A stretch of DNA of 64,000 nt from Lentilactobacillus otakiensis DSM 19908 = JCM 15040 (lineage in GTDB: Bacteria > Bacillota > Bacilli > Lactobacillales > Lactobacillaceae). Positions 6,091 to 14,815 of the stretch are shown piece after piece. Numbering within the stretch: position 1 is the stretch's first letter; every line of letters starts with the position of its first letter. The translations under genes and the position numbers were made by a program. The DNA lies in the NCBI RefSeq assembly GCF_001434145.1, contig NZ_AZED01000014.1, positions 372,001-436,000 of the forward strand, in the 5' to 3' direction. The notes beneath the pieces are model-generated. The model was not told the DNA's origin. It made no database searches and worked only from the letters and a program-made list of their open reading frames with translations.

Positions 6091-7731
6091 TTATTTAACA
6101 ACATATACATTCTTATAGTTATAGGTCGCACCAGCAGTATTGTAAATGATACCCTTCACTTTACTGCTCAACAGATTCTTGCTTGCAGATTGATAAAGTG
6201 GTGTAATCCCCTGATTCTCAAGCAAAATATTTTGTGCTTTCGTCAAGTCCTCAAAACGCTTGTCAGGGTTTCCAGCATCAGTGGTAGAAGAAGCCTTGAT
6301 CAGCTGATCATACTGCTTATTCGACCATTGTGGCACGTTGCTGGGGTTACCTGAAGTCAAGATGTTCAAGAAAGTAATTGGATCAGCAAAATCTGCGTAC
6401 CAATCCCCCATAGTGACTTCATAGTTATGAGATTTCTGCCTTGATAACAAAGTCTGGAACGGAATGTTTCTGAGGCCGACTTTCAGGCCCGGCAGATTCT
6501 TTTCTAATTGTGATTGAAGATACTCACTCACTTGTTTTTGGGCGAATTCATCTGAACTTAGCAGCGTGAAGCTCATTTGTTTAATGCCAAGTTCTTTGAG
6601 TCCTTGTTTCCAAAGCGTTTTCGCCTTAGTTGGATTATATGTCAGTGAATCCGGTTTAGCGGTCGTAGCGGTGAAGTCTTTACCAGTCTTTGGATTAATC
6701 GAAAGTCCTTTGGAAACGAAACTTTGAGAATTAAATGAGCCGTCTCCCAAAATCTTCTTGGTTAACTGGCTACGGTCAATTGACATCGAAATTGCTTCTC
6801 TGATCTTAAGATTCTTGAAGAGCTTTTTCTTCTGGTTAAATGCCAAATAATAACAGCTGGAGGTTTCTCGAGTGACCAAGTCCTTATTGTTTTTCAAGTT
6901 TTTTGCCAACACACCTGATAAGCCCACATACTGAAGCTTATCTGTCTTGAACTGGTTGTAACCGGTCGATGGATCCTTGGTTACTTGATAATGCAGCTTA
7001 TCTAATTTGACAGCTTTCTTATCCCAATAGTTTTTGTTTTTGGCTAATGTCCATGTCATTCCCGTACCATTCCAGCTGGTCAATTTGAATGGGCCGTTGT
7101 AAACCATATCAGTGCTCTTTGTTCCGTAATCAGCCCCATACTTTTCAACTACTTTTTGATTTTGTGGGAAGAACAGTGGGAAGCCCATTAGCAACTTGAA
7201 GTATGGAATTTTCTTTTCCAACGTCACAACCAACTTATATTTACCATCGGCCTTAATCCCTAAAGTGTTTGGCGATTTTTTGTTGGCTTGGATGGCATCC
7301 GCATTTTTGATTCCAGAAAATAAGTAACCATACTGAGATGCAGTTTTGGGATTGACAGTTCTTCGCCATGAATAAACAAAATCATTAGCTGTCACTGGAT
7401 CCCCGTTACTCCATTTAGTCCCCTTTCGGAGATTAAATGTATATTGCAAGCCATCTTTTGAAATGGTTGTCTTGGTGGCCAATGCATTTTCGATCTTGCT
7501 GTCCTTTCCCAAACGGTACAGCCCTTCATCGACGTTATTCAACACTTCAAATGTTTGAACGGAAGTCGTCTTCGAAAGGTCAACGGTTGAAAGTTCGGAA
7601 TCAACGGCAGTTGTAAATTCCTGCTTGTCGGCGAGCTTGCCTGAACCACTTTTCTGCGATGAACAGCCGCTCAAGACTAACGCAAATGCAACCACTAAAC
7701 CCATTTTTAAACCAAGATGATTATTTGACAT
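6091..7731 (-). CDS. oppA: Oligopeptide ABC transporter substrate-binding lipoprotein (OppA family)
   Basis: A 546-residue SBP family 5 protein. The N-terminus is a lipoprotein signal peptide: short start, hydrophobic stretch, then lipobox LSGC with Cys23 as the lipid anchor. The mature part has the OppA hallmarks (ALATKTTISKDGLQYTFNLR, WSNGDPVTANDFVYSWRR, each split in the family signature). It would sit on the outer face of the membrane and feed peptides to an Opp permease, which is not encoded nearby, so it is an orphan binding protein. The start is placed at the ATG after AAGGGG; the ORF extends 40 codons upstream without support. Confidence 0.9.
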   Translation of the reverse strand: MSNNHLGLKMGLVVAFALVLSGCSSQKSGSGKLADKQEFTTAVDSELSTVDLSKTTSVQTFEVLNNVDEGLYRLGKDSKIENALATKTTISKDGLQYTFNLRKGTKWSNGDPVTANDFVYSWRRTVNPKTASQYGYLFSGIKNADAIQANKKSPNTLGIKADGKYKLVVTLEKKIPYFKLLMGFPLFFPQNQKVVEKYGADYGTKSTDMVYNGPFKLTSWNGTGMTWTLAKNKNYWDKKAVKLDKLHYQVTKDPSTGYNQFKTDKLQYVGLSGVLAKNLKNNKDLVTRETSSCYYLAFNQKKKLFKNLKIREAISMSIDRSQLTKKILGDGSFNSQSFVSKGLSINPKTGKDFTATTAKPDSLTYNPTKAKTLWKQGLKELGIKQMSFTLLSSDEFAQKQVSEYLQSQLEKNLPGLKVGLRNIPFQTLLSRQKSHNYEVTMGDWYADFADPITFLNILTSGNPSNVPQWSNKQYDQLIKASSTTDAGNPDKRFEDLTKAQNILLENQGITPLYQSASKNLLSSKVKGIIYNTAGATYNYKNVYVVK

Positions 7732-7777
7732 ATAAGAACACCCCTTAGTTGAAGTTAGAACAATACAAATAATGTTA

Positions 7778-7805
7778 AGTATACATGATATTTTAATGAG
7801 AGCAA
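7778..7805 (-). promoter_or_regulatory. Probable oppA promoter
   Basis: Minus strand: TATACT (7778-7783) with a weaker TTGCTC (7800-7805) at 16 bases. Confidence 0.5.
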
Positions 7806-7815
7806 CAGGGTAAAC

Positions 7816-7861
7816 GAAAAGCCCACGGCAGTACACCAAATCGTGCACCACTGTGAGCTTT
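7816..7861 (-). terminator. Terminator of glnRA
   Basis: A long imperfect hairpin on the minus strand (AAAGCTCAC...GTGGGCTTTT, with inner GTGCAC/GTGTAC pairing) lies about 50 bases after the glnA stop. The T run is short. Confidence 0.65.
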
Positions 7862-7913
7862 ACTGATACCTAATGATGCTCTTGCCAAGTGCGAAAAATC
7901 TTGTTAAACATTT

Positions 7914-9257
7914 TTAATACTTTTCAAGGTATTGATCACGTTCCCAGCCGGAAACTTGAGTGCGATATGAATCGTATTCAAGGTTTTTGGCTTCGATAAA
8001 GCTGTTGTAAAGATGTTGACCAAGTGCCTTCTTCATCGTTTCATCAGCGGACAAGTCTTTCAATGCATTATGCAAAGTGTCAGGCAAGTTAGTGATGTGA
8101 CTCTTTTGACGTTCTTCAGCATCCATCCGGTAAATGTTGCGATCGATACTGTGCTCTGGTTCGATCTTGTTACGCAAGCCATCAAGACCAGCTTCCAAGA
8201 CACAAGCAATTGCTAAATATGGATTAGCAGTTGGATCAACTGAACGAAGTTCCAAACGAGTTGAATTGCCACGAGCACTTGGAATTCGGATTAATGGTGA
8301 ACGGTTTGAACCGGACCAAGCAACATATACAGGTGCTTCATAACCAGGAACCAAGCGTTTGTATGAGTTAACGATTGGGTTACATACAGCGGTAAATGAA
8401 CGGGCATGCTTCAGCAAACCACCTAAGAAGTAGTAAGCTTCTTGAGAGATTTCCAATTCGCCATCTTTATCATAGAAGGTGTTACCTTTATCATTGAATA
8501 GTGACATGTTCAAATGCATTCCAGAACCGTTGATTCCACTAAGTGGCTTTGGCATGAAGGTTGCATACAATCCGTATTTACGGGCAACGGTCTTCACAAC
8601 CAATTTAAAGGTTTGAATGTTGTCAGCGGCTGCTAAGGCATCAGCATATTTGAAATCAATTTCATGTTGGCCAGGCGCAACTTCATGATGGGCAGCTTCA
8701 ACATCGAAGCCCATTTCTTCAAGGGTCAAGACGATTTCACGACGGCAATTTTCACCTAAGTCCATTGGCGCCATATCGAAGTAACTTCCCTTATCATTCA
8801 AATGTAAAGTTGGATCGCCGTTTTCGTCCATCTTGAACAAGAAGAATTCTGGTTCAGGTCCAATGTTGAATGAGGTGAAGCCAGCCTTCTTCATGTCACC
8901 AAGAACACGGATAAGGTTGTTACGAGGGTCAGCGGCATATGGTTCGCCGTTTGGACGATAAACTTGACAAATGACACGGGCAATCTTGCCACGATCAGTA
9001 CTCCATGGGAAGATCATCCAAGTTGATAAATCAGGATACAAATACATATCACTTTCTTCAATTCGAACAAAACCTTCAATTGAAGAACCATCAAACATCA
9101 ATTTGTTATCAAGTAATTTGTCGAGTTGCGTTATTGGAACTTCAACGTTCTTGATTGTGCCAAATAAATCGGTGAACATCAAACGTAAGAATTTGACGTC
9201 TTCATCCTTTACCATGTTGCGAATATCATCTTTTGAATAATCATGCCTTGTAGCCAT
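7914..9257 (-). CDS. glnA: Glutamine synthetase, type I
   Basis: A 447-residue GSI of the alpha (Gram-positive, non-adenylylated) size class. Seen are the N-terminal [16 protein letters not shown], the [18 protein letters not shown] loop with the arginine used in feedback inhibition in Bacillus, the glutamate-rich site ([27 protein letters not shown]) and NRSPLIRIP. It makes glutamine from glutamate, ammonia and ATP, and feedback-inhibited GlnA is also the nitrogen signal sensed by GlnR. It lies 16 bases after glnR and is co-transcribed with it. Confidence 0.98.
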   Translation of the reverse strand: MATRHDYSKDDIRNMVKDEDVKFLRLMFTDLFGTIKNVEVPITQLDKLLDNKLMFDGSSIEGFVRIEESDMYLYPDLSTWMIFPWSTDRGKIARVICQVYRPNGEPYAADPRNNLIRVLGDMKKAGFTSFNIGPEPEFFLFKMDENGDPTLHLNDKGSYFDMAPMDLGENCRREIVLTLEEMGFDVEAAHHEVAPGQHEIDFKYADALAAADNIQTFKLVVKTVARKYGLYATFMPKPLSGINGSGMHLNMSLFNDKGNTFYDKDGELEISQEAYYFLGGLLKHARSFTAVCNPIVNSYKRLVPGYEAPVYVAWSGSNRSPLIRIPSARGNSTRLELRSVDPTANPYLAIACVLEAGLDGLRNKIEPEHSIDRNIYRMDAEERQKSHITNLPDTLHNALKDLSADETMKKALGQHLYNSFIEAKNLEYDSYRTQVSGWERDQYLEKY

Positions 9258-9273
9258 CTATCCATCGCTCCCA

Positions 9274-9684
9274 TCAGTGATTTAGTTTATTTAAATTGTT
9301 CAAATTATTCGGATCATCAAATGACGAAGAAGGCGGCTTCAATCCACCAATGTTGAGAAACTCGTCTTGAAGAATCTTTCTGACATCACTGTCAGTTAAA
9401 CCCTTCTCAAGGTTGCGCTTCCGCTCGTCTTCCAGCTGGTTCTGCTTTTTGTACACCTCTTTGATGCCGGAAATGTTCAAACCATCATCAAGATAATCCT
9501 TAATTTCCAAAAGCCGATCGACATCATTCAATGAATACATTCGTCGATTCCCTTCATTTCGAAGAGGCTTGATCAATTCCTGCTGTTCATAATATCTGAT
9601 TTGTCGTGCAGTCAAGTCAGTCAGCTTCATCACGGTTCCAATCGGCAGGACTGACATTGAACGCCGTAGTTCCTTCTCTCGCAT
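9274..9684 (-). CDS. glnR: GlnR, MerR-family nitrogen repressor
   Basis: A 136-residue MerR-type regulator. The winged helix is near residues 13-80 (LPIGTVMKLTDLTARQIRYYEQQ, then RNEGNRRMYS). A short C-terminal tail follows, the part that in Bacillus is autoinhibitory until feedback-inhibited GlnA binds. It represses glnRA and other nitrogen genes when glutamine is plentiful. The start follows GGAGG by 6-7 bases. A GlnR box sits just upstream of its own promoter, so the operon is autoregulated. Confidence 0.95.
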   Translation of the reverse strand: MREKELRRSMSVLPIGTVMKLTDLTARQIRYYEQQELIKPLRNEGNRRMYSLNDVDRLLEIKDYLDDGLNISGIKEVYKKQNQLEDERKRNLEKGLTDSDVRKILQDEFLNIGGLKPPSSSFDDPNNLNNLNKLNH

Positions 9685-9709
9685 TGTTCACCTCCTAAAT
9701 CTTGTATCC

Positions 9710-9737
9710 ATAATACCATTCACATAATCAAAGTCAA
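9710..9737 (-). promoter_or_regulatory. glnRA promoter
   Basis: Minus strand: TTGACT (9732-9737), 16-base spacer, TATTAT (9710-9715). Confidence 0.7.
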
Positions 9738-9744
9738 GACCAAA

Positions 9745-9761
9745 TGTTACATTTTATAACA
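9745..9761 (-). promoter_or_regulatory. GlnR operator box
   Basis: TGTTA-N7-TAACA matches the GlnR/TnrA consensus TGTNA-N7-TNACA exactly. It lies 7 bases upstream of the -35 element of glnR, in the miaA-glnR gap. Confidence 0.85.
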
Positions 9762-9766
9762 TGTGT

Positions 9767-10699
9767 TTAATTTTTGCTGTCAGCAAGCCATCTCTGGACG
9801 TCAGTTTCAATGGTAAGCAGCTCTTTGGGGTGCTCAACTAAGTTATACCAATTTGGCTGAGGGTCGGTTTTGTTTCTAAACCACGTTAATTGACGCTTAG
9901 CATAGTGCCGGGAGTCCTTTTTAATCAAGTCAACCGCATCTTCCAATGAGGTTTGACCCGCGAAGTAAGGAAATAATTCGCGATACCCAATACCCTTGCC
10001 TGACTGGAAATTCTGGCCGCCTTGATTGAATAACCGCTGGGCTTCATCCAGCAAACCCGTGGCCATCATCTGATCGACCCGCTGATTAATTCGTTGATAA
10101 AGCAGTGTGCGATCGGTCGTTAAGCCAATCACAAATGCATCATACTTTGATCCGCTATTTTTTTGGTCAGAGAACCGACGTCCGGTTTTTATGTATACTT
10201 CCAGCGCGCGAATCACTCGCCGGACATTATTAATGGGGATGCCTGCTGCAGCATCTGGATCAACTTTAGCCAGCCGGTCGTGTAACGCTTGATTACCCTT
10301 TGATTCCGCTTCCGCCAACAGTTGTTGCCGGAGAGAATCGTCTTGATATTTGTCCCCACCGAGTTGGAGACCGGACAACAAGGCCTGGAGATAAAGGCCG
10401 GTCCCACCCACAACCATTGGCAATTTACCCCTGGAATTAATTTCATTGATCTGTTCAGATGCTTCTTGTTCAAAATCAGCAACCGAAAATCGTTGGTCAA
10501 TATTTCTGACATTGATCAAATGATGCGGGATCCCAGCCATTTCTTCGGGGGTCACTTTGGCCGTGCCAATATTAAGGGTTCGATAAACCTGCATGGAATC
10601 ACCAGAAATGATTTCGCCATCGAATTTATGCGCAAGCTTAATTGACAACGACGTTTTACCGACAGCTGTCGGCCCAACAATTGCAAGAACTTTGGTCAT
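9767..10699 (-). CDS. miaA: tRNA dimethylallyltransferase MiaA
   Basis: A 310-residue protein beginning MTKVLAIVGPTAVGKTSLS, with the P-loop at residues 9-16 (GPTAVGKT) and the following DSMQVYRTLNIGTAK motif of MiaA. It transfers dimethylallyl to A37 of tRNAs reading UNN codons. The ATG overlaps the TGA stop of the glycerophosphodiesterase gene (ATGA), so the true start is here and the 29-codon upstream extension is not real. glnR follows; in Bacillus the same neighbourhood also carries hfq, which is absent here. Confidence 0.96.
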   Translation of the reverse strand: MTKVLAIVGPTAVGKTSLSIKLAHKFDGEIISGDSMQVYRTLNIGTAKVTPEEMAGIPHHLINVRNIDQRFSVADFEQEASEQINEINSRGKLPMVVGGTGLYLQALLSGLQLGGDKYQDDSLRQQLLAEAESKGNQALHDRLAKVDPDAAAGIPINNVRRVIRALEVYIKTGRRFSDQKNSGSKYDAFVIGLTTDRTLLYQRINQRVDQMMATGLLDEAQRLFNQGGQNFQSGKGIGYRELFPYFAGQTSLEDAVDLIKKDSRHYAKRQLTWFRNKTDPQPNWYNLVEHPKELLTIETDVQRWLADSKN

Positions 10700-11442
10700 T
10701 CCAATCCCTCCCGCATTTCTGATCGCACTTGGACTGCTCTGGCCGGAAAGTCCGTGATAATGGCCGCCATATTGCGTTCGAAGCAATACTGCATATCTTC
10801 GGTTGAATTAACCGTCCATGGACGCAAATTCTGAGCAGGAGCAAAAAATGGGTGGCGTTTGAGCCAACGAATGTCTGGATGAAAATCAGCAATCAAATGG
10901 TCTTTCTTCAATGTTTTTGCCTGCTTGGCAGCTGTTTTGAATAGCTTGGCGCCGGATGATTTGGGATCCAGTCGGTTGAGAATTTCCAACGATTGAGCAT
11001 TGAAGCTGGAATATATTAATTGAAAAGGATAATGGATCGACGCAAAATAGTTAAAAACTGCTTCTTCGATGCCAGGATACTGAATTTTGTTTGTTTTTAA
11101 CTCCAGATTAAAAATGCCAGTAAAATTGTCCTTAATTAGCAATTCAACAACTTCCTGCAACGTTGGGACAGTGGTCCCTTTAAATTCGCTGCTGAACCGA
11201 ATTCCAGCATCGAGATGTTTAATTTCAGACAAATTTTTGTCCACAATTCGGCCAGACCCGTTTGTGGTCCGGTCAACTGTTTCGTCATGCATGATGATGA
11301 ATTGGTGATCTTTAGAAAAATGAACGTCGGTTTCAAGCCCATCAGCACCGTCATTGATGGCGGTCTGAAAGGAAATTAACGTATTCTCTGGACGGGTTCC
11401 CTTACTGCCACGGTGGGCAATAATTTTAGTATCAATTTTCAC
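10696..11442 (-). CDS. Glycerophosphodiester phosphodiesterase
   Basis: A 248-residue GDPD domain protein without a signal peptide, so cytosolic. Catalytic features seen: AHRGSKGTRPENT (His10-Arg11), the ETDVHFSKD segment with metal-binding Glu and Asp, and MHDETVDRTTNGSG (the second catalytic His). It cleaves deacylated phospholipids to glycerol-3-phosphate and an alcohol. It overlaps miaA by four bases and is transcribed ahead of it, diverging from the DUF3042 gene across an approximately 100-base gap. Confidence 0.92.
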   Translation of the reverse strand: MKIDTKIIAHRGSKGTRPENTLISFQTAINDGADGLETDVHFSKDHQFIIMHDETVDRTTNGSGRIVDKNLSEIKHLDAGIRFSSEFKGTTVPTLQEVVELLIKDNFTGIFNLELKTNKIQYPGIEEAVFNYFASIHYPFQLIYSSFNAQSLEILNRLDPKSSGAKLFKTAAKQAKTLKKDHLIADFHPDIRWLKRHPFFAPAQNLRPWTVNSTEDMQYCFERNMAAIITDFPARAVQVRSEMREGLE

Positions 11443-11541
11443 GATAAACTCCTTTTAAAGCGATTAATTGGTCAATTAACTAGATATCTGTAAAAAAATA
11501 AAGCATAATGAAAGTATAAACGAATATTGGAGGGTTTAGAT

Positions 11542-11718
11542 ATGAAACATTTTACTAATGGGCTCATTGTTGGTGTTCTTGGAACCGTTGCTGCCGGTGT
11601 TGGTGCACTGCTGACATTCAAAAAGTCAGTTGTCGACCCAATCGAAGATGAAGAGCAAAAGTTCGAAGATAACCGTAAAAAGGCAATGCGTAAAAGCCGA
11701 GCCGCCCACCATGGATAA
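11542..11718 (+). CDS. DUF3042 family small protein
   Basis: A 58-residue protein, MKHFTNGLIVGVLGTVAAG at the start and RKKAMRKSRAAHHG at the end, matching the lactic-acid-bacterial DUF3042 family. It has one N-terminal transmembrane helix (residues about 5-28), then a charged region of acidic residues followed by a basic tail, probably cytoplasmic. GGAGG precedes the ATG; the ORF continues five codons upstream but the site lies inside that part. Function unknown. It diverges from the phosphodiesterase gene and converges with the rhodanese gene. Confidence 0.85.
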   Translation: MKHFTNGLIVGVLGTVAAGVGALLTFKKSVVDPIEDEEQKFEDNRKKAMRKSRAAHHG

Positions 11719-11755
11719 TGGGTTATCCAATTAAATCAAAATTAAAATGATGATA

Positions 11756-11805
11756 AAAATAGGACTATGGACAAAACATTTGTTTTGCTCATAGTCCTAT
11801 TTTAT
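11756..11805. terminator. Bidirectional terminator between DUF3042 and the rhodanese gene
   Basis: A near-perfect hairpin (AAAATAGGACTATG... arms with a TTTG loop region) has T runs on both strands, serving two converging genes. Confidence 0.85.
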
Positions 11806-12227
11806 CAATAATTGCTCTTTTTTTCTTTACCATTCCAGCCTTGATAACCATTTTTTAGGATATAAAGGTCTTTATAACCCTTTTTACTTAAAAAGAGGGC
11901 AGCTCGTTTACTAATTGTTTTTCCCTGATCATACATATAAACGGGCAAGTCTGGCCGTAACTGTGTATAAAAGTTCTTAATGGTTGAATAAGGCATGCTG
12001 CGGGCACCAAGTACATGGCCATCTTTGAAGTTCTTTTGTTCGCGTAAATCGATCACCTGAGCTTTTCGCATTCCCTTTTGAAACTCATCATTTTTCAAAT
12101 AAGTAGCAGCTTGTTTAACACGCGCATTTTGATACATCGTGTAGCCACCCCATGCAAGTAAAATAATGATTAAAATAATGGTCATGACCGTATTTGCGGT
12201 TATTGCGCCAATTATCAACAAAAACAT
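11805..12227 (-). CDS. Membrane-anchored rhodanese-like protein lacking the catalytic cysteine
   Basis: A 140-residue protein with an N-terminal membrane helix (about residues 10-32) and a rhodanese fold from about residue 48: VIDLREQKNFKDGHVLGARSMPYS, then VYMYDQGKTISKRAA and LKNGYQGW. In active rhodaneses the loop after the third strand starts with Cys; here that position is Asp (YDQGKTISKRA), so sulfur transfer is unlikely and a binding or regulatory role is more plausible. The ribosome binding site is weak and close to the ATG, so the exact start is uncertain. It is 29 bases downstream of glcK and probably in its operon. Confidence 0.85.
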   Translation of the reverse strand: MFLLIIGAITANTVMTIILIIILLAWGGYTMYQNARVKQAATYLKNDEFQKGMRKAQVIDLREQKNFKDGHVLGARSMPYSTIKNFYTQLRPDLPVYMYDQGKTISKRAALFLSKKGYKDLYILKNGYQGWNGKEKKSNY

Positions 12228-12256
12228 CCCTCTTTCTCTCTAAAAAATATTAATTA

Positions 12257-13237
12257 TTATGCAAATGGTTGATTGTTTCTAAACTGTAAGGCCAATGATG
12301 CGGCACCAATAACACCAGCGTCGTTTCCAAGTTGTGCCAATTTCAAACGGGTTGAGTCCCGAACGGATGGAAAGGCGTTTTCTTGGAAATAACGGGTAGT
12401 GGGTTGCAACAAAGTATTACCGGCATTGGAAACACCACCACCAATAATAATGTTCTCCGGGTTCAAAGTGTTCCCAATGTGTGAGAGTGCCAAACCCAAG
12501 TATGAGCAAACTCGGTCAACAATTTGGTTAGCCAAAATATCACCATTATCAGCGAGGAAAAAGACCATCTTGGAAGACAAATCTTCATCGCCATCAATCA
12601 ATTCCTTAATTCGTGAATGGCCAGTGAATTTCTCAGCCATATCTTTGGCAATGTGGACGACACCAGTTGCAGAAGCATACTGCTCCAAGCAGCCACGTTT
12701 ACCACAGGTACATTGATAGCCATTTGGCACAACAGTGATATGGCCAACTTCTCCAGCACCGTTATTAATCCCATGAACCAGCTTACCATTGGCAATCACA
12801 CCACCACCAACACCAGTTCCTAAAGTGATAAAGACAACATCTTTAGCTTTGTCTCCAGCACCTTTCCAGTATTCTCCAAGTGCGGCACTGTTGGCATCAT
12901 TGTCGATCAGGATTGGCAAGTTCAAATTAGCAGAAATTGTTGCCCCAACCGGTTGCACGATGTCCCAGTTCAAGTTGTATGCACCAACAACCGTCCCTTT
13001 CTCACGATTAACAGCACCTGGTGTTCCCATTCCGATTCCATAGAAATCAGCTGCGTTATAATCGTCTTTTCTCATCTGATCACTAATTGATTTGATCATA
13101 TCAGGCACAATGTGACTTCCGTGTTCAGTGATGTTGGTAGGAATCCGCCACTTAGTGAGCACGTTCCCCTTTGTATCAATGAACGCAAACTTCGTTGTTG
13201 TTCCGCCTAAATCAATTCCGATTAATTTCTTTGCCAA
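12257..13237 (-). CDS. glcK: Glucokinase, ROK family
   Basis: A 326-residue ROK sugar kinase. It shows the ATP site IGIDLGGTTTKFAF at the N-terminus, the catalytic DNDANSAALGEYWKG region, TLGTGVGGGVI, and the ROK zinc motif CTCGKRGCLEQ. It phosphorylates glucose to glucose-6-phosphate. The start is a TTG with AGGGG upstream, and it overlaps yqgQ by 26 bases, the same gene pairing as yqgQ-glcK in Bacillus. A cre-like sequence lies farther upstream at 13529-13543. Confidence 0.95.
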   Translation of the reverse strand: MAKKLIGIDLGGTTTKFAFIDTKGNVLTKWRIPTNITEHGSHIVPDMIKSISDQMRKDDYNAADFYGIGMGTPGAVNREKGTVVGAYNLNWDIVQPVGATISANLNLPILIDNDANSAALGEYWKGAGDKAKDVVFITLGTGVGGGVIANGKLVHGINNGAGEVGHITVVPNGYQCTCGKRGCLEQYASATGVVHIAKDMAEKFTGHSRIKELIDGDEDLSSKMVFFLADNGDILANQIVDRVCSYLGLALSHIGNTLNPENIIIGGGVSNAGNTLLQPTTRYFQENAFPSVRDSTRLKLAQLGNDAGVIGAASLALQFRNNQPFA

Positions 13238-13451
13238 TGTAATTTCCCCTGCCTTCTTGTTTTTCTTCGATCCGATGTTCTCGGGTCAAAATCAGTTTTG
13301 CATGAATAAACTCATCATGACTGATCAGCTTGGCGTCATGAAGATGATCCAACTCTAACGCCATGACCTCAATGTCCCAAAGCCGTTTGCCGACATATAC
13401 ATAAATATTGAATTTCTTCAGCAGTTGCTGAACATCATACAGCGTTTTCAT
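13212..13451 (-). CDS. yqgQ: YqgQ family protein (DUF910)
   Basis: A 79-residue protein typical of YqgQ: MKTLYDVQQLLKKFNIYVYVG, then RLWDIEVMALELDHLH, a small three-helix protein possibly binding nucleic acid; its role is unknown. GAGG precedes the ATG. It has a longer, polar C-terminus that reads into the start of glcK; the overlap implies coupled translation. Confidence 0.88.
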   Translation of the reverse strand: MKTLYDVQQLLKKFNIYVYVGKRLWDIEVMALELDHLHDAKLISHDEFIHAKLILTREHRIEEKQEGRGNYIGKEINRN

Positions 13452-13493
13452 TATCTCACATCCTCATGTAAATTTCTTTCATTTTTTCAAATT

Positions 13494-14156
13494 TCAGAAT
13501 TTTGCCTGCATACCTATTGTAAACAAAACGAAAGCGATTACAACCAACATTATTGCAGAAATAATTCTTTTGGTTTGACTCGTCTTGGAAAAGCCAACGC
13601 CAGTCACATACGCCACTAGGAATCCACCGACTAATCCACCCAAGTGTCCAGCAATATCGATTCCCGAAACAAAAATATCAGTCCCAATATTTAAGACAAT
13701 GAATAACAAAAAGGTTTTAGCCATCGAAACAATTGCCGGATTCTTGGAAAAACTTTCCCCCAGCATCATAAAAGCGCCAAATAGCCCGAAAATAGCGGTA
13801 CTAGCGCCGGCAGACAAATTGCTGGTAAACGCAAAGCTCCCAAGATTACCCATGATGCCAGATACAAAGAAGATAATTGCAAACCGCCAGTGACCAAACA
13901 ACTGCTCAACGTATTGACCAATAAAATAAAGTGTGATTCCATTCATTAATATATGCGTAAATCCAATATGAATGAAGATGGGTGTCACTAAACGCCAGTA
14001 TTGCCCGGCGCGAATGAGCGGATTATACTTAGCTCCAAATTGAACCAAAGTCAGTGGATTCTCAGTCCCCCCCATAACGGACATGAGGGCAAAGACAATG
14101 ACCATGATTCCAAGGAGCCCATAGGTGATATAAGGTTTGTCGCGTAAATGACTCAT
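13494..14156 (-). CDS. Rhomboid intramembrane serine protease
   Basis: A 220-residue integral membrane protein with six to seven helices. The catalytic dyad is visible: Ser119 in GASTAIFG and His171 in AGHLGGLVGG, and the HILMN motif is at 68-72. It cleaves single-pass membrane proteins within the bilayer. It corresponds to B. subtilis YqgP/GluP by position next to yqgQ-glcK, but lacks the N-terminal cytosolic domain and C-terminal TPR repeats of that protein. GGAGG lies right before the ATG. Confidence 0.93.
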   Translation of the reverse strand: MSHLRDKPYITYGLLGIMVIVFALMSVMGGTENPLTLVQFGAKYNPLIRAGQYWRLVTPIFIHIGFTHILMNGITLYFIGQYVEQLFGHWRFAIIFFVSGIMGNLGSFAFTSNLSAGASTAIFGLFGAFMMLGESFSKNPAIVSMAKTFLLFIVLNIGTDIFVSGIDIAGHLGGLVGGFLVAYVTGVGFSKTSQTKRIISAIMLVVIAFVLFTIGMQAKF

Positions 14157-14169
14157 GACTCCTCCAATC

Positions 14170-14730
14170 TTACTTTTCGTAAACTAATTGATTGATTTTA
14201 ACATCAAAATCTTCCACATCCCAAACCGGTTCAGCAAACAATTGGACCGGCGTGGCAACGGCGATGCTTGTTCCGGCAAAGCCTTTCAAAAATCGATCAT
14301 AGAAACCGCCACCGTACCCAATTCGATAATGCGTTTTGGAAAATGCCAATCCAGGCACGAGCAAGGTATCAAGCTGGTTTTTAGATAACACTTTGCCGCC
14401 AACGGGTTCGATTGTTCCAAATTTAGTTTGCGATAAAACCGTATCCGGTTCCAACAATACAAATTCCATTTGCCGATGTGGCAGTGTCCGGGGCACAGCT
14501 ACTTTCTTCCCGTGACTTAGGGCCCAGTGAATAATTGGCTGAGTATTCAACTCGTCATCCATACTGAGAGTGATGCCAAATGTACTGCCATTTGAAAATG
14601 CAGAATCAGTAAATAGCTCTTCGTATAAATGATTAATTTGTGATTGATTTTTTGGATTTTGTAGATAATCATGTAAACGCGCAATTTGTTGATCACGAAT
14701 CACTGATTTTGAGTTAATCGATTTTGCCAC
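14170..14730 (-). CDS. yqgN: 5-formyltetrahydrofolate cyclo-ligase
   Basis: A 186-residue MTHFS family protein with the signature FSKTHYRIGYGGGFYDRFL near residue 135-153 (substrate/ATP loop). It converts 5-formyl-THF to methenyl-THF with ATP. The start is taken at GTG 14730, where AGGTGA is spaced about 5 bases; a GTG three codons upstream overlaps the ribosome binding site. It lies between rpmG and the rhomboid gene as in Bacillus (yqgN). Confidence 0.93.
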   Translation of the reverse strand: MAKSINSKSVIRDQQIARLHDYLQNPKNQSQINHLYEELFTDSAFSNGSTFGITLSMDDELNTQPIIHWALSHGKKVAVPRTLPHRQMEFVLLEPDTVLSQTKFGTIEPVGGKVLSKNQLDTLLVPGLAFSKTHYRIGYGGGFYDRFLKGFAGTSIAVATPVQLFAEPVWDVEDFDVKINQLVYEK

Positions 14731-14784
14731 TGATATCACCTGATTATTTGTTCAGTCAAATTAGGTTGACCGAGTCTTTTGTAT

Positions 14785-14815
14785 AAAAAAAGGTTTGGGT
14801 ATCTACCCAAGCCTT
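14785..14815 (-). terminator. Terminator of rpmG
   Basis: Minus strand: a GG.TTGGGT/ACCCAA.CC hairpin followed by seven Ts. It probably limits read-through from rpmG to the folate gene. Confidence 0.8.

Noticed and set aside
6091-7851. Longer oppA reading frame beginning at 7851
   Set aside because: The 40 extra codons run through the glnRA terminator and the oppA promoter and lack a ribosome binding site; the lipoprotein signal fits a start at 7731.
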